Part shown: piece by piece, positions 20,201 through 27,864 of the stretch
Layout: every line of letters starts with the position of its first letter
How positions within the stretch are numbered: the first letter of the stretch is position 1
Source: Bacteroidota bacterium
GTDB taxonomy: Bacteria > Bacteroidota > Bacteroidia > Chitinophagales > LD1
Assembly: GCA_016715625.1 (NCBI GenBank)
Contig: JADJZU010000020.1
Coordinates: 15,759 to 79,758 of the forward strand
Length of the DNA stretch: 64,000 nt
Reading direction: 5' to 3'
Made by a program: the position numbers and the translations under genes
Notes under the pieces: generated by a model
Seen by the model: only the letters and a program-made list of their open reading frames with translations
What the model was told of the DNA's origin: nothing
Databases searched by the model: none

Positions 20201-21029
20201 GTTTGAGGTTTCAAGTTCAACTGTTGATGTGTTGCGAGAGGAGATAAATAAGTGCGAAAGTAGCAGCGAAAATGGTTTCATTTCAATTGGAAAACATAAC
20301 GGTCGATATTTCAGAAATGAAGTGACCAAGGAAGCAATAGAAAAGAATGTAAACTATTTAAAAGGTATTTTGGTATGGGTCGAGAAAAACTGTAAGATTC
20401 TTCCTTGCAATCGTATTTTAACAATCCCTGAGAAGGATAGAGAACATTTTTACAGATTATTCGGGGAGTCATTCTACGAAACCGCTTTAATTGCTGAGGA
20501 TACTAGTGCAATAGTTTTGAGTGATGACGGTGTTTATCGCTCTTATATTTTTCAGGAGCATAAAATTAATGGCATTTCATCCTCAGCCTTTCTATACTAC
20601 TTGTATGTAAATGGCAAGCTAAGTTTTGAGAAGTTTAACAGAGCGATGACCAGGCTATACATTTTCAGATATACTGGACTTTATATAAATGCAGAAATAC
20701 TCTGGTTATGTTTTGAAGAGTCCAAATTTACACTTAATCGTCCCTTTGAAACAGTTCTGCCGATGTTATCAGGAAACATGGTTACAGATTGGAGAGTTGT
20801 AACTCAGACAGTGGGTGACTTTCTACACAAACTTTATACAAACATCCCAGTTCACGAAACTCAAGACTTTGTTTGCAATGTCGTAATTCAACATGCTATT
20901 GCTTACAGAGATGCAGTATTTGTTGCTGGTTTGGCTCATTATCTAAAACGGAAATTTTTGTTGTTACCACGTGAGTATGATAGGATAATAATGAACCTGT
21001 ATTCAATAATTAAAGGAAGAATAGTGTAA
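17262..21029 (+). CDS. Giant TPR protein with GreA/GreB C-like and PIN-like domains
   Basis: 1255 aa, embedded between hsdR and hsdM. Residues about 180-700 are TPR-like repeats (AGEYLTKAVEYNPDNSKALGFAA, AREFAEKSISKDPGNTNAW). Residues about 768-840 resemble the C-terminal fold of GreA/GreB (VTVIDEAGNSIAF...LSQAMLGKKVGERFDI...YTITNILHKF). The C-terminal 300 residues look PIN-like: acidic start LLLDITSLLTLSEL near residue 953 and later VLSDDGVYRSY. The gene is much more AT-rich than hsdR and hsdM, a sign of separate origin. A PIN RNase controlled by a TPR sensor would fit a defence role. Domain calls are from motif recognition; Gre-like and PIN-like are moderate in confidence. Confidence 0.7.
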   Translation: MSFVFLKYIISPVIRAVLSLTNWGKSQLEKDFKFYAIAKKIGIANQRDDFNYCYLETLYRLIELRRKDKEVIRLFAIKEIEDSFKLEIYQKNAFAFQISLDDNLHTNPLLKGLKNKSVDLNAEIVEFKKEFEEVIQETRKPKEIEVVSKLDQLLELHQADSAKLLKPSFIEDLEFPTGLMNSNNHQQALLFLEAFKKSKWEKVDSELKYKVLANIGICKLNLNREQEAGEYLTKAVEYNPDNSKALGFAALGFSLLNEDNKAREFAEKSISKDPGNTNAWIALFESIKSKEEFEITIKRIPNIIAKNSAISYSLFKQYKSYGEFDSAEQVLRDSLQGTDRDPQILAALGTLLLEEIKDPLLLKTQQLGEQLQNKVKEGIAFLTEAIGKIKGKDLEKYRWWWFVNRGIAKKFINDNQGALEDIKQAYELNPNEYFTIRHLAISLTENNNHSEAKSYFEKLKELDSKDELIDVAICECLIQTGNKNQAEEKLTLLSENANDSRIRQEATSLLIKLKSRNDKIAEAIELGNKEIAKDDTNIFAYLDLFFVLVENKDIDGARQNLYKAYTLVTEDTENRIVFELAERFFQINEFEKAGELYSRIADDSLFTPLNQKLLHSYVNSGDLGKTLELSKKIIEKNGLLPEVVEIQSYVYENLGELNSAIRICEECLTTNPNSYPIIARLSNLFFRVGDKTKLGNTLSLIEDYSKFPIHLQFRLSFLNGWIGKTELAMEIAYKARRDDYSNGETHLNFIQLGLQLKPDWSKLLNFETVVPDSTVTVIDEAGNSIAFTILKYKSIHSERGERNIDDKLSQAMLGKKVGERFDIEQDFGKPRSYTITNILHKFSYANRESYELLGTKFITTKGITVFDLKKDTKDSLEKLKPITDILDEGYSFDEQLYGFYKSGSLPIGSIASFRKQNPIEVWGWLMSKEFGIISAAAINNEYLLSTSKLYASKRLLLDITSLLTLSELNLLDDIVPSTILFEVSSSTVDVLREEINKCESSSENGFISIGKHNGRYFRNEVTKEAIEKNVNYLKGILVWVEKNCKILPCNRILTIPEKDREHFYRLFGESFYETALIAEDTSAIVLSDDGVYRSYIFQEHKINGISSSAFLYYLYVNGKLSFEKFNRAMTRLYIFRYTGLYINAEILWLCFEESKFTLNRPFETVLPMLSGNMVTDWRVVTQTVGDFLHKLYTNIPVHETQDFVCNVVIQHAIAYRDAVFVAGLAHYLKRKFLLLPREYDRIIMNLYSIIKGRIV

Positions 21030-21032
21030 CCC

Positions 21033-21070
21033 GTGCTCACCATCACCGAACTAGTATAACAAGCTGATAC
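21033..21070 (+). repeat. Possible degraded relic of an hsdM 5' end
   Basis: GTGCTCACCATCACCGAACT at 21033, with the following 18 bases, aligns without gaps to the first 38 bp of hsdM at about 70-75 % identity. It would read VLTITELV and then a stop. It sits immediately after the TPR-PIN gene, the same position in which a clear hsdM 5' relic follows the next cargo gene (22279). The short length makes this a suggestion, not a proof. Confidence 0.4.
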
Positions 21071-21072
21071 CT

Positions 21073-22278
21073 ATGAAATTTTTAGAAAAGATTGATGTCG
21101 AAGAAGATAGAATTAGAAGAATGAAGCTCTTCTACCAAGGATTAGGCCTCCCAAAGCAAAGAAGAGACGATGCTTTGAAAAACTTGCAAATGTTCATCGG
21201 TGAGTTTTCTTCAATGATTGAAAGAAACTTAGAAGATCGTTCATACAGCCAAAATGAAGCTGCGGAGATTAGGTCTCGAACACTTACTTTTCTTTCAGAT
21301 ACTTTCGGGGCTAGTGCCGCACTGCGTTTTACCAAGGCAGTAGAACCTCCAAAAATAGTGGCATTCGGTACGCCCGGTGAAAATGTGCTTCGTGATGTTG
21401 CATCAATGCTTCTGTTAGCAAATGACAAACAATGGTATAGTGCAGAACATCATGCATGGCAAACAGAACAATTACAAGCTCTTCGCTTCATGGAGAATTG
21501 TATAAAAAACTATGGACTGCACTCGAGCATAGAAAAAAGAGATAAAGTAAAGTTTGCCCGTTACAATGTGATTGTAACTTTCATCCCAAAGGGAGGAAAG
21601 AACAAGAAAACAGAAATGCGCAAAATAGTGTCCAAATCAGTCCTTGAAAAAGAGTATCTAAACCCATACGCAAGCGAAAAAGCCATACTTATTAATGGGC
21701 ATAAAATAACGCATGAATCAATTTCTCTTTTGAGAATAACAGAAACTTTGCTTCTTGACGATGAAATCAAACTTTACGAGGAGAAATTTAGAATAAAGAG
21801 TGACAGTGAATTCGCGGAATCGTGCCGGGACGTAACAAATGAACTATTACCCAATCCTGATTCCTACATTAATGAATTAAGTAAGGAGCTATGGGGTTTA
21901 GTTCACCCTAAATTCCAAAATATCGTTGAGAAAAATTTTAAGGTTAAACAGTATGCTGAGGCAGTAAGAAGTGTAATGATCGAGTTAAACGACATAATTA
22001 AGAAAGAATATAAGGCGAGAACAAGCAAAGAATTAGACGGAGCCGCTTTAATGACCTCTGCATTTTCTGTAAATAATCCCACTTTCAAGTTAGCAGATGT
22101 GTCAACTCAAACCGGTCAGAACATACAGCTTGGTTATATGAAACTCTATGAAGGTTCAGTAATAGGGATTCGTAACCCCGTTGGGCATGCTAATATTTCA
22201 ATTGGGCAAGTTGAAGCTTACGAAAAAATAGTATTTGCTAGCCATCTTTTAAAAGTCTTTGAACAAAGTATCATTTAG
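21073..22278 (+). CDS. TIGR02391 (Ymh-like) protein with HEPN-type RxxxxH motif
   Basis: 401 aa. The C-terminal 130 residues match the TIGR02391/Hypoth_Ymh pattern: LWGLVHPKFQNIVEKNF, YAEAVRSVMIELNDIIK, DGAALMTSAFS, then YEGSVIGIRNPVGHAN. RNPVGH (residues about 366-371) fits the R-x4-H motif of HEPN RNases. These domains occur in abortive-infection proteins. The N-terminal part is not recognised (residues 1-240, helical). The gene lies inside the type I RM locus, is AT-rich, and ends directly at a duplicated hsdM start. I infer a phage-defence RNase role; the substrate is unknown. Confidence 0.7.
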   Translation: MKFLEKIDVEEDRIRRMKLFYQGLGLPKQRRDDALKNLQMFIGEFSSMIERNLEDRSYSQNEAAEIRSRTLTFLSDTFGASAALRFTKAVEPPKIVAFGTPGENVLRDVASMLLLANDKQWYSAEHHAWQTEQLQALRFMENCIKNYGLHSSIEKRDKVKFARYNVIVTFIPKGGKNKKTEMRKIVSKSVLEKEYLNPYASEKAILINGHKITHESISLLRITETLLLDDEIKLYEEKFRIKSDSEFAESCRDVTNELLPNPDSYINELSKELWGLVHPKFQNIVEKNFKVKQYAEAVRSVMIELNDIIKKEYKARTSKELDGAALMTSAFSVNNPTFKLADVSTQTGQNIQLGYMKLYEGSVIGIRNPVGHANISIGQVEAYEKIVFASHLLKVFEQSII

Positions 22279-22353
22279 ATGCTCACCAACCCCAAACTAA
22301 AATCGCAAGTAGATGCGCTGTGGACTTTATTCTATAACTGTAAACAATTATGA
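22279..22353 (+). pseudogene. Duplicated, truncated 5' end of hsdM
   Basis: The first 55 bp (22279-22333) match the real hsdM start (22948-23002) with two mismatches. The frame reads MLTNPKLKSQVDALWTLF, then leaves the hsdM sequence and stops at 22351-22353. The copy begins on the base after the stop codon of the HEPN-like gene, and the next cargo gene starts 3 bp after its stop. So the 196-aa gene is flanked by direct repeats of the hsdM 5' end. Confidence 0.9.
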
Positions 22354-22356
22354 CTT

Positions 22357-22947
22357 ATGGCAACAATGGTTCTCTATTATTATTATTTCGACCCAAAGTC
22401 TCAGGAAAGATTAGATGACTTGAATCTTGTATACAAATTCCTCAGTCAACTTCCCGAAGGACTTGATTATTTTCTTAATGAAAGGGAGTGTAACCTAACT
22501 ACACTTTTGGATAAACATTACTCTGTTCATAGCGATACAAATTCAAGATATTCCCTTCTTATAAAAAAAAACTATGAAGAAGCTTTTGAAGGATACAGTA
22601 AGTTTTTAAAGGCTACCAAAAAGCGGATCGATAAAAAAACATATTACGTAGCTCCTAAAGATAAACTTCATAATGCTTTAAAAAAAGTAGGCATGACAGG
22701 AAAAAGTTTGGAGACAAAACTCAATTTGTTACAGGAGTTTTGGATTCAAGTCAAAACGGTAGTTAAACGTAATCTTCTTGATTTTACGCAAAAAAAAGTT
22801 CGAGAGGTTTTTAAAAAATTCCTTGAGTATCTTAACTCTGTTTTAGGTAGTCTTTGTGCAGTTTTTAATGCCCTTGAACCAATTAAGGAGTTTAAAGAAG
22901 TTTTAGAGGCAAGCGTAAACCTACTAACCGCTGTAATCAAACTCTAA
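22357..22947 (+). CDS. Uncharacterised basic helical protein in the RM locus
   Basis: 196 aa, not recognised. It is rich in K, L and F and predicted to be mostly helical, with many basic residues in the second half (VKTVVKRNLLDFTQKKVREVFKKFLEYL). The last 45 residues (LGSLCAVFNALEPIKEF...VNLLTAVIKL) are amphipathic to hydrophobic, which could mean membrane contact. It ends on the base before the hsdM ATG and is bounded on both sides by hsdM 5' sequence. It is strongly AT-rich compared with hsdM. Position suggests an accessory defence gene. Confidence 0.65.
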   Translation: MATMVLYYYYFDPKSQERLDDLNLVYKFLSQLPEGLDYFLNERECNLTTLLDKHYSVHSDTNSRYSLLIKKNYEEAFEGYSKFLKATKKRIDKKTYYVAPKDKLHNALKKVGMTGKSLETKLNLLQEFWIQVKTVVKRNLLDFTQKKVREVFKKFLEYLNSVLGSLCAVFNALEPIKEFKEVLEASVNLLTAVIKL

Positions 22948-24480
22948 ATGCTCACCAACCCCAAACTAAAATCGCAAGTTGATGCGCTGTGGAATTTATT
23001 CTGGAGCAGCGGCATCAGCAATCCGCTAACGGCTATTGAGCAAATGAGCTACCTCATTTTCCTGAAGCGCTTAGAGGACATGGACAACGCCCGCGCTGCC
23101 AGCGCCAAGCGCAAAAGCCAGCCGTATAAATCGGTGTTTGAAGTAGCGCCCCCCGATGCACTCGCCCGCAAAAAAGAAAAGACCAGCGACAAATGCCGCT
23201 GGAGCTATTTCAGCCAACTGCCCGGTGAAGAAATGCTGCCCTTTGTGCGCGATGTGGTGTTCGACTTTCTGCGTAACCTCGGCAGCGAAACCTCATCGTT
23301 TACCCAATACATGAAAGATGCGGTGTTCATTATTCCCAAAGCCACGCTGTTGCAGGAAGCCGTCCGCATTATTGAGGACATGCACATCAGCGAGCAGAAC
23401 ATTGATGTGCAGGGCGACCTCTACGAATACCTGCTGGGGCAGTTAGCCACTGCGGGCAAAAACGGGCAGTTCCGCACACCGCGCCACATCATTCGCCTGA
23501 TAGCACAATTAGCCGACCCCAAAATTGGCGAGCGCATTTGCGACCCTGCTGCGGGCACCGGTGGCTTTTTGGTAGCGGCTTACGAACACATTCTGGAAAT
23601 GAACACCAGTGCCGATGTGCTCTCCTACGATGACGAAGGCAAACCGCACAACCTGATTGGCGATAAAATTACCGACAAGCGCCTGCACGAGTTTTTAAAA
23701 AGCCGCGCCATTAACGGCTACGATTTCGACCCTACCATGGTGCGTATTGGCGCCATGAACCTGATGCTGCACGGCATTGACAACCCCAACTTCCGCTATG
23801 GCGATACGCTCACCAAAGCGTTTACCGAAGCCGCCTGCTACGATGTAATACTGGCCAACCCACCGTTTAAGGGCAGCATTGATGCCAACGACATGAACGA
23901 GCGCTTTCGGGTAAAGACCAAAAAAACCGAACTGCTGTTTATTGAACTGATTTACGAACTGCTGGTAACTGGTGGGCGCGCGGCAGTTATTGTGCCCGAT
24001 GGCGTGCTGTTTGGCACCAGCAACGCGCATCAGGATGTGCGCAAAATACTGGTGGACAAATGTCGCCTCGATGGCATTATAAGTATGCCCAGCGGAGTGT
24101 TTAAACCCTATGCGGGGGTAAGCACGGCAGTGTTGCTGTTTACCAAAGGGGGCGAAACCAAAAACGTTTGGTTTTACGATATGCAGGCCGATGGTTTTTC
24201 GCTGGACGACAAGCGCCAGAAAATTACTGATAACGATATACCCGATATTTTAAAGGAATGGAAACGGAAAGAGCAGCCCACAAAAAGTAAGAACCCGAAA
24301 GTAGTGTGTGTAGCTGCCGATGAAATACGCCACAACAAATACGACCTCAGCTTAAGCCGCTACAAACCCGTAGAGCACAAAACTGTTACTTACGAAGCCC
24401 CCGAGCTGCTGATGGATAAACTGCTATTGGTAGAGGAAGAAATTGCCACTTACGTTAAGAACATCAAGAAGAGTTTGTGA
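22948..24480 (+). CDS. hsdM: Type I DNA methyltransferase subunit (HsdM)
   Basis: 510 aa. The N-terminal HsdM_N helical domain (KSQVDALWNLFWSSGISNP...QMSYLIFLKRLEDMD) is followed by the N6-adenine methylase core: AdoMet motif DPAAGTGGFLVAAYE (residues about 199-213) and catalytic NPPF (residues about 304-307). With HsdS it methylates adenines in the recognition sequence, and with HsdR it restricts unmodified DNA. The gene is intact. Its first 55 bp also occur upstream at 22279, evidence that cargo was inserted at its 5' edge without damage. Stop overlaps the hsdS start (TGATG). Confidence 0.95.
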   Translation: MLTNPKLKSQVDALWNLFWSSGISNPLTAIEQMSYLIFLKRLEDMDNARAASAKRKSQPYKSVFEVAPPDALARKKEKTSDKCRWSYFSQLPGEEMLPFVRDVVFDFLRNLGSETSSFTQYMKDAVFIIPKATLLQEAVRIIEDMHISEQNIDVQGDLYEYLLGQLATAGKNGQFRTPRHIIRLIAQLADPKIGERICDPAAGTGGFLVAAYEHILEMNTSADVLSYDDEGKPHNLIGDKITDKRLHEFLKSRAINGYDFDPTMVRIGAMNLMLHGIDNPNFRYGDTLTKAFTEAACYDVILANPPFKGSIDANDMNERFRVKTKKTELLFIELIYELLVTGGRAAVIVPDGVLFGTSNAHQDVRKILVDKCRLDGIISMPSGVFKPYAGVSTAVLLFTKGGETKNVWFYDMQADGFSLDDKRQKITDNDIPDILKEWKRKEQPTKSKNPKVVCVAADEIRHNKYDLSLSRYKPVEHKTVTYEAPELLMDKLLLVEEEIATYVKNIKKSL

Positions 24481-25613
24481 TGATTAAAACAGAAGTCGCA
24501 AACTTTGCAAAGGCGCTAACCGGGTTCCCTTTTGACTCTAATCTGTTTAATGATAGCGAAGGGTTTCCATTAATAAGGATTAGGAATTTAAAAGAAGGGC
24601 AAACGGATACTTACTATAATGGCGATTACGATAAAACCTTTATTGTAAGAAAGGGAGATTTGCTAATTGGTATGGACGGTGAATTTAATTTGGTTGAATG
24701 GCGCGGAGTTGATGCATTACTTAATCAGCGGGTAATGAAATTAATTGTAGATGAAGCAATGGCATCATCGAGTTATATAAAATATGCTTTGCGAAAGCGG
24801 TTGAAAGAAATAGAGGATGCTACTCCTTTCGTTACGGTAAAGCATTTGTCCCACAAGAAGGTATTAGAAAGTAAAATCCCACTCCCCTCACTCCCCGAAC
24901 AACAAAAAATTGCTGCCATACTTTCGCAGGTAGATGCCGCCCGCGAAAAACGCAAACAAGCCAACGCCCTCACCGAGCAATTTCTGCAAAGCACCTTCCT
25001 CACCCTCTTTGGCGACCCGGTAAAAAATGAAAAGGGATGGGAGGTGAAGAAGTTGGAAACAATTGCTGACACTCAAATCGGTCCTTTCGGAACACAACTG
25101 CATGAAGAGGATTACGTTACAGATGGAATTCCTCTAATAAATCCAAAGCACATTGTAGAAGGAAGTATTATGCCGGATAGAAAACAAACAATAACTCTTG
25201 AGAAGTTTAAAACGCTAAACAACTATCATTTAAAAGTTGGCGATGTAATAATGGGCAGACGTGGAGAAATGGGCAGATGCGCATTGATTACGGAAAGAGA
25301 AAATGGATGGTTTTGTGGAACAGGAAGTTTGTTCATTAGACCAGGTGCAAACATTCATCCGCAATATTTGATTTATGTAATGAGCAGTAACTCATTTATA
25401 AAAGAACTTGAAAATGCAGCACAAGGTGTTACAATGATGAATCTCAACTTGAGAATAATAAATGGATTGGCCATTCCTCTTCCTCCACTTTCCCTCCAAC
25501 AAAAATTTGCCGATATAGTGAACCAAACCAAGCAACTGCGCAGCAAACAACGCCAAAGCGAGCAGGAGTTAGAGCAATTGTTTCAAAGTTTGTTGCAAAG
25601 GTATTTTGGGTAA
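24480..25613 (+). CDS. hsdS: Type I specificity subunit (HsdS)
   Basis: 377 aa. The start at ATG 24480 overlaps the hsdM stop. Two target-recognition domains alternate with conserved helical spacers: TRD1 residues about 1-135, spacer LPSLPEQQKIAAILSQVDAAREKRKQ, TRD2 residues about 190-330 (IGPFGTQLHEEDYVTDGIPLI), spacer LPPLSLQQKFADIVNQTKQL. TRD1 is shorter than usual, so the N-terminal part of the first recognition domain may be reduced or divergent. The TRDs are more AT-rich than the spacers, as expected for exchangeable segments. It sets the DNA sequence recognised by the complex. Confidence 0.92.
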   Translation: MIKTEVANFAKALTGFPFDSNLFNDSEGFPLIRIRNLKEGQTDTYYNGDYDKTFIVRKGDLLIGMDGEFNLVEWRGVDALLNQRVMKLIVDEAMASSSYIKYALRKRLKEIEDATPFVTVKHLSHKKVLESKIPLPSLPEQQKIAAILSQVDAAREKRKQANALTEQFLQSTFLTLFGDPVKNEKGWEVKKLETIADTQIGPFGTQLHEEDYVTDGIPLINPKHIVEGSIMPDRKQTITLEKFKTLNNYHLKVGDVIMGRRGEMGRCALITERENGWFCGTGSLFIRPGANIHPQYLIYVMSSNSFIKELENAAQGVTMMNLNLRIINGLAIPLPPLSLQQKFADIVNQTKQLRSKQRQSEQELEQLFQSLLQRYFG

Positions 25614-26291
25614 ATGCGCTTACATTTGGCTATGCATTCCTTCGAAGCAATTTATCTAAGTTGGAAAAGAGGTCAGGGCAAGGTGCGCCATGTAATTGGT
25701 GTTTTAAAGAAACATCCTACAGGAAAATACACCTTCCAATACGACAAACAAGGTGTCGAAAAAGCGCAGAAGGAAGGTTTTTCTACCTATACCGAGTTTC
25801 CTGATTTAGAGCAAACTTACAATGGAACGGTGCTGGATGTTTTTGCACAGCGCTTAATGAAATCGGAGCGTAGCGATATACAATCCTTCTACGATTTTTG
25901 GGAAATTGACCCTTACCAGAAAGACGATAAGTATTATATGCTGGCGCATACTCAGGGTTTGTTGCCAACCGATAATTTTGAATTTCTGGCTGATTACAAC
26001 CCTGTTAACGGCTTATATTTTCTGACAGACTTAGCTCACTTAACTGAGGTTAAATTGCCAGCCGGTACGGTAAAGGTTGGCGACAGGCTTACCTATAAAC
26101 TTGACCATGCTAATGAGTATGATGATAAGGCAGTAAAAGTTTTCAAAGGTGATTTGGAAGTTGGCTTTATCAAGAAAATACACTCTCGTGTTTTTTATAA
26201 GGAGGGGGCAGATAAACTTGTGCTCACTGTAAAAGCTATAGAACAAAACGGTGTTATCAGAAGAATTTTTCTAAAGGTAGAGAAATCGTAA
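25614..26291 (+). CDS. HIRAN-domain protein coupled to hsdS
   Basis: 225 aa; the ATG follows the hsdS stop directly. The C-terminal part (residues about 145-215: KVGDRLTYKLDHANEYDDKAVKVFKGDLEVGFIKKIHSRVF) has the HIRAN pattern of a DNA-end or damage-binding small beta-barrel. The N-terminal part (YLSWKRGQGKVRHVIGVLKKHPTGKYTFQY) resembles the HipA-like N-terminal region. HIRAN proteins are often found with helicases and restriction systems. Here it is the last gene of the RM operon, and a role in recognising DNA ends during restriction is inference. Confidence 0.75.
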   Translation: MRLHLAMHSFEAIYLSWKRGQGKVRHVIGVLKKHPTGKYTFQYDKQGVEKAQKEGFSTYTEFPDLEQTYNGTVLDVFAQRLMKSERSDIQSFYDFWEIDPYQKDDKYYMLAHTQGLLPTDNFEFLADYNPVNGLYFLTDLAHLTEVKLPAGTVKVGDRLTYKLDHANEYDDKAVKVFKGDLEVGFIKKIHSRVFYKEGADKLVLTVKAIEQNGVIRRIFLKVEKS

Positions 26292-26904
26292 CTCCTACTA
26301 GTTTCAATTGGTGTGGTTGTTTTAATATTCATTGTATTCAACCTACATTCAGCAATTGCATTCTGATGTTAACAATGTAGTCTTACGTAAACGCCAGAGT
26401 TACCTGTTTTTGTTTTTCAGTTAATGGAGTTGACATGTGTTTACTAACGTATTCGGTTGTATGCCTGTAGTTACTTTCGTATTCAGGCATCAGGGAAAAG
26501 CCAAGTTTCCAATCCTGTAGTGGTCAACAGGTGTTTTTGGAAACGCAGGTCAATAAAATTTTCTTTGGCTCGCAATAATACGGCTGTATACCGGGTTAAA
26601 AATTTCGTATACAATCGTATTCGATTGTAAACCAGCACAGTATAAATCTCCAATGGGTAATTTAAAGTCTGCATTTTTATCGAATTTATTGTTTCGGTTC
26701 GGTTGTTTACCGTGACTAACATGCGTTTTCACTTTTTTATCAAAGGTGAAATTCTGATAATCAATTTTCTCCAAGTAATAAAAGAGTAAAATCTGAGCTT
26801 TGCCATGTTGGCTTTCCAACTAACTTGCTGAAGATTGTTGATAGCACCCGCAATTCAATAATTAGCGGCTAAAAATTTAGTGGGACCAAACAGACAGACA
26901 CAAA
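26292..26904. other. AT-rich stretch without a supportable gene
   Basis: About 610 bp with only short, low-quality reading frames on the - strand. It contains two inverted repeats: ATGCCTG/CAGGCAT (26461-26467 and 26484-26490) and a perfect 8-bp palindrome with a 4-nt spacer, TACAATCG-tatt-CGATTGTA (26610-26629). The second could be an operator. The region looks like decayed or non-coding DNA at the right side of the island. Confidence 0.5.
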
Positions 26905-27198
26905 ATGGAAGACAAACTCCTGAAATATTTTCAACGAATAATGCCTCTTTCTAAAGAAGAGATTGAAGGTATAGTTGAAACCATGACCATCAGGGAATAT
27001 AAAAAGGGAACCGTTTTGCTAAGGGAAGGACAAATCTCCACCGAAGCTTATTTCGTTCTGGATGGTTGTGTAAGGCAATTTTATGTAGTGGATGGCGAAG
27101 AAAAAACGAGCAACTTTTTTACCGAAGAGCAATGGGTAATTAATCTGAATAGCTTTAGGCTACAGCAACCTTCCAACCATTATCTGGATTGTTGTATA
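26905..27198 (+). pseudogene. Truncated Crp/Fnr-family regulator (5' part only)
   Basis: The protein has the Crp/Fnr cNMP-binding N-terminus typical of Bacteroidota: YFQRIMPLSKEEIEGIVE, KKGTVLLREGQISTEAYFVLDGCVRQFYV, ITEEQW-like FTEEQWVINLNSF and PSNHYLDC. The homology ends near 27190, exactly where a tRNA-Pro 3' half begins; the ORF then runs into tRNA and terminator sequence. The helix-turn-helix half is missing, so the product cannot bind DNA. It looks like a gene cut at an integration junction. Confidence 0.8.
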
Positions 27199-27237
27199 GG
27201 GTGCAAGAGGTCTGAAGTTCGAATCTTCTCACCCAGA
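27199..27237 (+). other. 3' half of a tRNA-Pro (attachment-site remnant)
   Basis: The sequence starts inside an anticodon loop (GGGT), then GCAAG (3' side of the anticodon stem), variable loop AGGTC, T-arm TGAAG-TTCGAAT-CTTCT and acceptor CACCCAG with discriminator A. G at positions 35 and 36 means anticodon NGG, and G72 with A73 are the usual tRNA-Pro marks. The 5' half is absent; truncated Crp sequence stands there instead. Anticodon loop to 3' end is a classical tyrosine-integrase target segment, so this is probably an att remnant. Confidence 0.7.
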
Positions 27238-27250
27238 CGTAGTATTGACG

Positions 27251-27283
27251 CGGGTTTCAGAGTTTTCTGAAACCCGTTTTTTA
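27251..27283 (+). terminator. Terminator behind the tRNA-Pro half
   Basis: An 11-bp perfect stem, CGGGTTTCAGA (27251-27261) with TCTGAAACCCG (27266-27276), has a 4-nt loop and a run of six T. It lies 13 bp after the tRNA remnant, where a native tRNA terminator would be. Confidence 0.85.
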
Positions 27284-27476
27284 TTCCGGTTTACAGTTTG
27301 GTTTACAGTCGGAGATACGGATTGAAAATTGTTTTATGTGTTGATAAAAACTTTAGAATCTCAGCTGCTTAGAAATCATCCATTTCATTTTCTCAAAATG
27401 CAATCTGCAATTCTTCTCGCTAAGTTTGACAGTATAACAACTGATTAAAAATAAGGGTGCAATACTTTTACTTTAA

Positions 27477-27620
27477 AAGGATTCCGATATTACCTATCCA
27501 AACTATAGACCACTGGTTACCGTACATCTAAACTTTCATTTCATTTCCAAAGATGGTATTACTGGTATGTGGAATGAAGCTAACAATGGAAGCATAGGAC
27601 CAACAGCAAGGGCTACTTAA
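27477..27620 (+). pseudogene. Fragment of a secreted protein gene
   Basis: An uninterrupted 47-codon frame without a start reads KDSDITYPNYRPLVTVHLNF, then HFISKDGITGMWNEANN. The style (VTVHLNFHFI ... DG) recalls the start of a family of large Bacteroidota secreted proteins, but stops lie on both sides. I regard it as debris. Only composition and phrasing support it. Confidence 0.35.
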
Positions 27621-27657
27621 AAAAAAACTAATGGAGCAGTGAAACATTGTACAAAAC

Positions 27658-27864
27658 ATGTCCCCTCAAACCCAAAGCATTGGAAAACTGGACGAAAGCA
27701 TCCACAAAGCCATCTACGATGAAATGCCCCCGCGGCTGCAAACTTTCAAAGCGAAGCGCATGAAAAAACTGCGCAGCAGCACCCTTATCAGCTTTAAAGG
27801 TATGCGCAGAATGTGCACCAGGGGCATAGCAGGAGCCTACAAATTTATGCTGGTGCGGCCATAG
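27658..27864 (+). CDS. Small hypothetical protein
   Basis: 68 aa, strongly basic (MKKLRSSTLISFKGMRRMCTRG), with more GC in third positions than the surrounding AT-rich DNA. Not recognised. It may be a remnant of a larger gene left among the debris between the island and the secreted-protein block. Confidence 0.3.
   Translation: MSPQTQSIGKLDESIHKAIYDEMPPRLQTFKAKRMKKLRSSTLISFKGMRRMCTRGIAGAYKFMLVRP

Noticed and set aside
26483..26819. Two reverse-strand reading frames in the gene-free stretch
   Set aside because: They lack recognisable domains, start context and neighbours and overlap one another in different frames.
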